Assembly (NCBI GenBank): GCA_903908495.1
Contig: CAIVSK010000360.1
Location: forward strand, 1 to 42,547
DNA: 42,547 nucleotides
Origin: Akkermansiaceae bacterium
GTDB taxonomy: Bacteria; Verrucomicrobiota; Verrucomicrobiia; Verrucomicrobiales; Akkermansiaceae
Direction: 5' to 3'
Part shown: piece after piece, positions 41,163 through 42,547 of the stretch
Numbering within the stretch: the stretch's first letter is position 1
Layout of the letters: each line of letters starts with the position of its first letter
The notes under the pieces: model-generated
The model's database searches: none
Told to the model about the DNA's origin: nothing
What the model saw: only the letters and a program-made list of their open reading frames with translations
Translations under genes and position numbers: made by a program

Positions 41163-42547
41163 ATGTCCGCCGAAAAGACCGCCATCACCCCGACCCGCGC
41201 CGAAGACTTTCCTGAATGGTATCAGCAAGTCATCAAGGCAGCCGACCTCGCCGAAAACTCGGAAACCCGCGGCTGCATGGTCATCAAGCCGTGGGGCTAC
41301 GGGATTTGGGAACTCATCCAGCAACAGCTCGACCGCCGCTTCAAGGCCACCGGTCACCAAAACGCCTACTTTCCGCTGCTCATCCCGCTTTCCTATCTGG
41401 AAAAGGAAGCCGAGCACGCCGAAGGGTTTGCCACCGAATGCGCGGTGGTCACCCACCACCGGCTCGAGTCGGTCAAGGACCCGGTCACCGGCAAGACCAA
41501 GCTCATTCCCAGCGGTGAACTCGCCGAGCCCTACGTGATCCGGCCGACCTCGGAAACCATCATCGGCGCCGCCTTTGCGCGCTGGATCGAATCGTACCGC
41601 GATTTGCCGTTGCTGATCAACCAATGGGCCAACGTGATGCGTTGGGAGATGCGCCCGCGCCTGTTTTTGCGCACCGCCGAGTTTCTCTGGCAGGAAGGCC
41701 ACACCGCCCACGAAACCCGCGACGAGGCAGTCATCGAAACCCGCATGATCCACCGGCTCTACGAGGAGTTCCTCCGCGACCACCTCGCCATCCCCGTCGT
41801 CGCCGGCGAAAAAACCGAAAACGAACGCTTCCCCGGTGCCGACATGACCCTAACCGTCGAGGCGATGGTGCAAGACAACAAGGCGATCCAGGCCGGTACT
41901 TCCCACTACCTCGGGCAGAATTTTTCCAAGGCCCAGAACATCGCCTTTGCCGGCCGCGACGGCCAGGTCCAACACGTCCACACCACCTCGTGGGGCGTGT
42001 CCACCCGCCTCATCGGCACCCTCATCATGGCCCACTCGGACGACGACGGGCTGATCCTGCCGCCGCGCGTGGCGACCCAACATATCGTCATTTTGCCGAT
42101 CACCCCGAAGGAAGACAGCAAGCAAGCGGTGCTCGATGCTTGCCAGGCGCTGGCCGCGACGCTGCGCCACCAAACGTATTGCGGCGAACCGCTGCGCGTG
42201 TTGGTGGACACCCGCGACCTGAGCGGCGGCGTCAAGAAATGGGAGTGGATCAAAAAAGGCGTGCCAATCCGCATCGAGATCGGCCCGCGCGACATCGAGA
42301 CGCGCAAAATCTGCGTGCAACGCCGCGACCAGCCGGTGGCCGCCAAGGAATTCGTCGTGAAGGAAGACTTCATCCGCAGCGCCCATGACGTGCTCGATGA
42401 GGTCCATCAGGCGCTGCTCGCCCGCGCCACCGCCTTGCGCGACTCCAACATCACGCCCTGCGCCGAGCTCGCCGCCTTCCACGCCCACTGGGCACAGGAC
42501 AACCCCGGTTGGCTCTACACCCCCTGGGCCGGCAGCCGCGAACAGGA
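41163..42547 (+). CDS. proS: Prolyl-tRNA synthetase, archaeal/eukaryotic-like type (3' end beyond window)
   Basis: 461 codons are visible; the frame is open at the right edge. A class II synthetase charging tRNA-Pro. It opens with an FPEWYQQVIKAADLAENSE element and GCMVIKPWGYGIWELIQQQL; motif 1 and 2 regions include LIPSGELAEPYVIRPTSET and NVMRWEMRPRLFLRTAEFLW, with the TAHET segment after it. Motif 3 lies around HTTSWGVSTRLIGTLIMAH, followed by the anticodon-binding domain (HIVILPITPKED) and KKWEWIKKGVPIRIEIG. This is the form lacking the large editing insertion of E. coli-type ProRS; it occurs in archaea, eukaryotes and some bacteria. Start ATG at 41163 (MSAEKTAITPTR). Confidence 0.95.
   Translation, partial: MSAEKTAITPTRAEDFPEWYQQVIKAADLAENSETRGCMVIKPWGYGIWELIQQQLDRRFKATGHQNAYFPLLIPLSYLEKEAEHAEGFATECAVVTHHRLESVKDPVTGKTKLIPSGELAEPYVIRPTSETIIGAAFARWIESYRDLPLLINQWANVMRWEMRPRLFLRTAEFLWQEGHTAHETRDEAVIETRMIHRLYEEFLRDHLAIPVVAGEKTENERFPGADMTLTVEAMVQDNKAIQAGTSHYLGQNFSKAQNIAFAGRDGQVQHVHTTSWGVSTRLIGTLIMAHSDDDGLILPPRVATQHIVILPITPKEDSKQAVLDACQALAATLRHQTYCGEPLRVLVDTRDLSGGVKKWEWIKKGVPIRIEIGPRDIETRKICVQRRDQPVAAKEFVVKEDFIRSAHDVLDEVHQALLARATALRDSNITPCAELAAFHAHWAQDNPGWLYTPWAGSREQ

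Overview
The window is chromosomal DNA from a high-GC (roughly two-thirds G+C) Gram-negative bacterium, most likely a member of the Verrucomicrobiota within the Planctomycetes-Verrucomicrobia-Chlamydiae group. This is inferred from gene content: an NPCBM/c-type-cytochrome secreted protein of the kind common in planctomycetes and verrucomicrobia, Hanks-type kinase architecture, an LplT-PlsC fusion, ThuA and gluconolactonase-like secreted proteins, homodimeric GlyRS and archaeal-type ProRS. No rRNA, tRNA, CRISPR array, phage gene or transposase was found.

Layout. 1-2824 (minus): a DUF2868/DUF3482 membrane GTPase pair, cut by the left edge. 3205-4005 (plus): a metallophosphoesterase. 4198-8892 (minus): a string of housekeeping genes, comprising a U32 family protein, an L,D-transpeptidase lipoprotein, a Xer-type recombinase, thiL and a CPBP protease. 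9078-12067 (plus): a Ser/Thr kinase and a PfkB sugar kinase. 12210-13037 (minus): an NAD-binding epimerase-like protein. 13587-20329 (plus): a complete four-gene Wadjet (JetABCD) plasmid-defence operon, preceded by a 549-base leader with three near-identical promoter-like elements. 20539-23373 (minus): a pseudo-protease and an active HtrA protease with several PDZ domains. 23731-24461 (minus): rplT and rpmI. 24888-29268 (plus): glycyl-tRNA synthetase and an MFS-PlsC fusion. Then a ThuA protein (minus), a YebC-family regulator (plus), an outer-membrane barrel (minus), three secreted proteins on the plus strand (32048-37303), a GntR-ABC transporter operon (37474-40995), and proS running off the right edge.

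How the genes work together. JetA (kleisin), JetB (KITE), JetC (SMC ATPase) and JetD (TOPRIM nuclease) are expected to form a loop-extruding complex that cuts small circular DNA. Translational coupling (1-base gap B-C, 4-base overlap C-D) suggests balanced production. The GntR regulator overlaps its ABC ATPase gene by 4 bases and has a perfect inverted repeat in its own promoter region, so the operon looks self-regulated. The propeller proteins and the NPCBM-cytochrome protein form a co-directional secreted set of unknown function.

Between genes there are at least three families of short palindromic repeats. One is a 161-base MITE-like element with two full copies 17.4 kb apart, one of them directly behind jetD. 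Two genes (jetD and the last gene of the GntR operon) end inside repeats, so their final residues are repeat-encoded. The pentamer GTTAG/CTAAC is unusually common throughout (61 by hand count, against about 16 for GTTAC/GTAAC).
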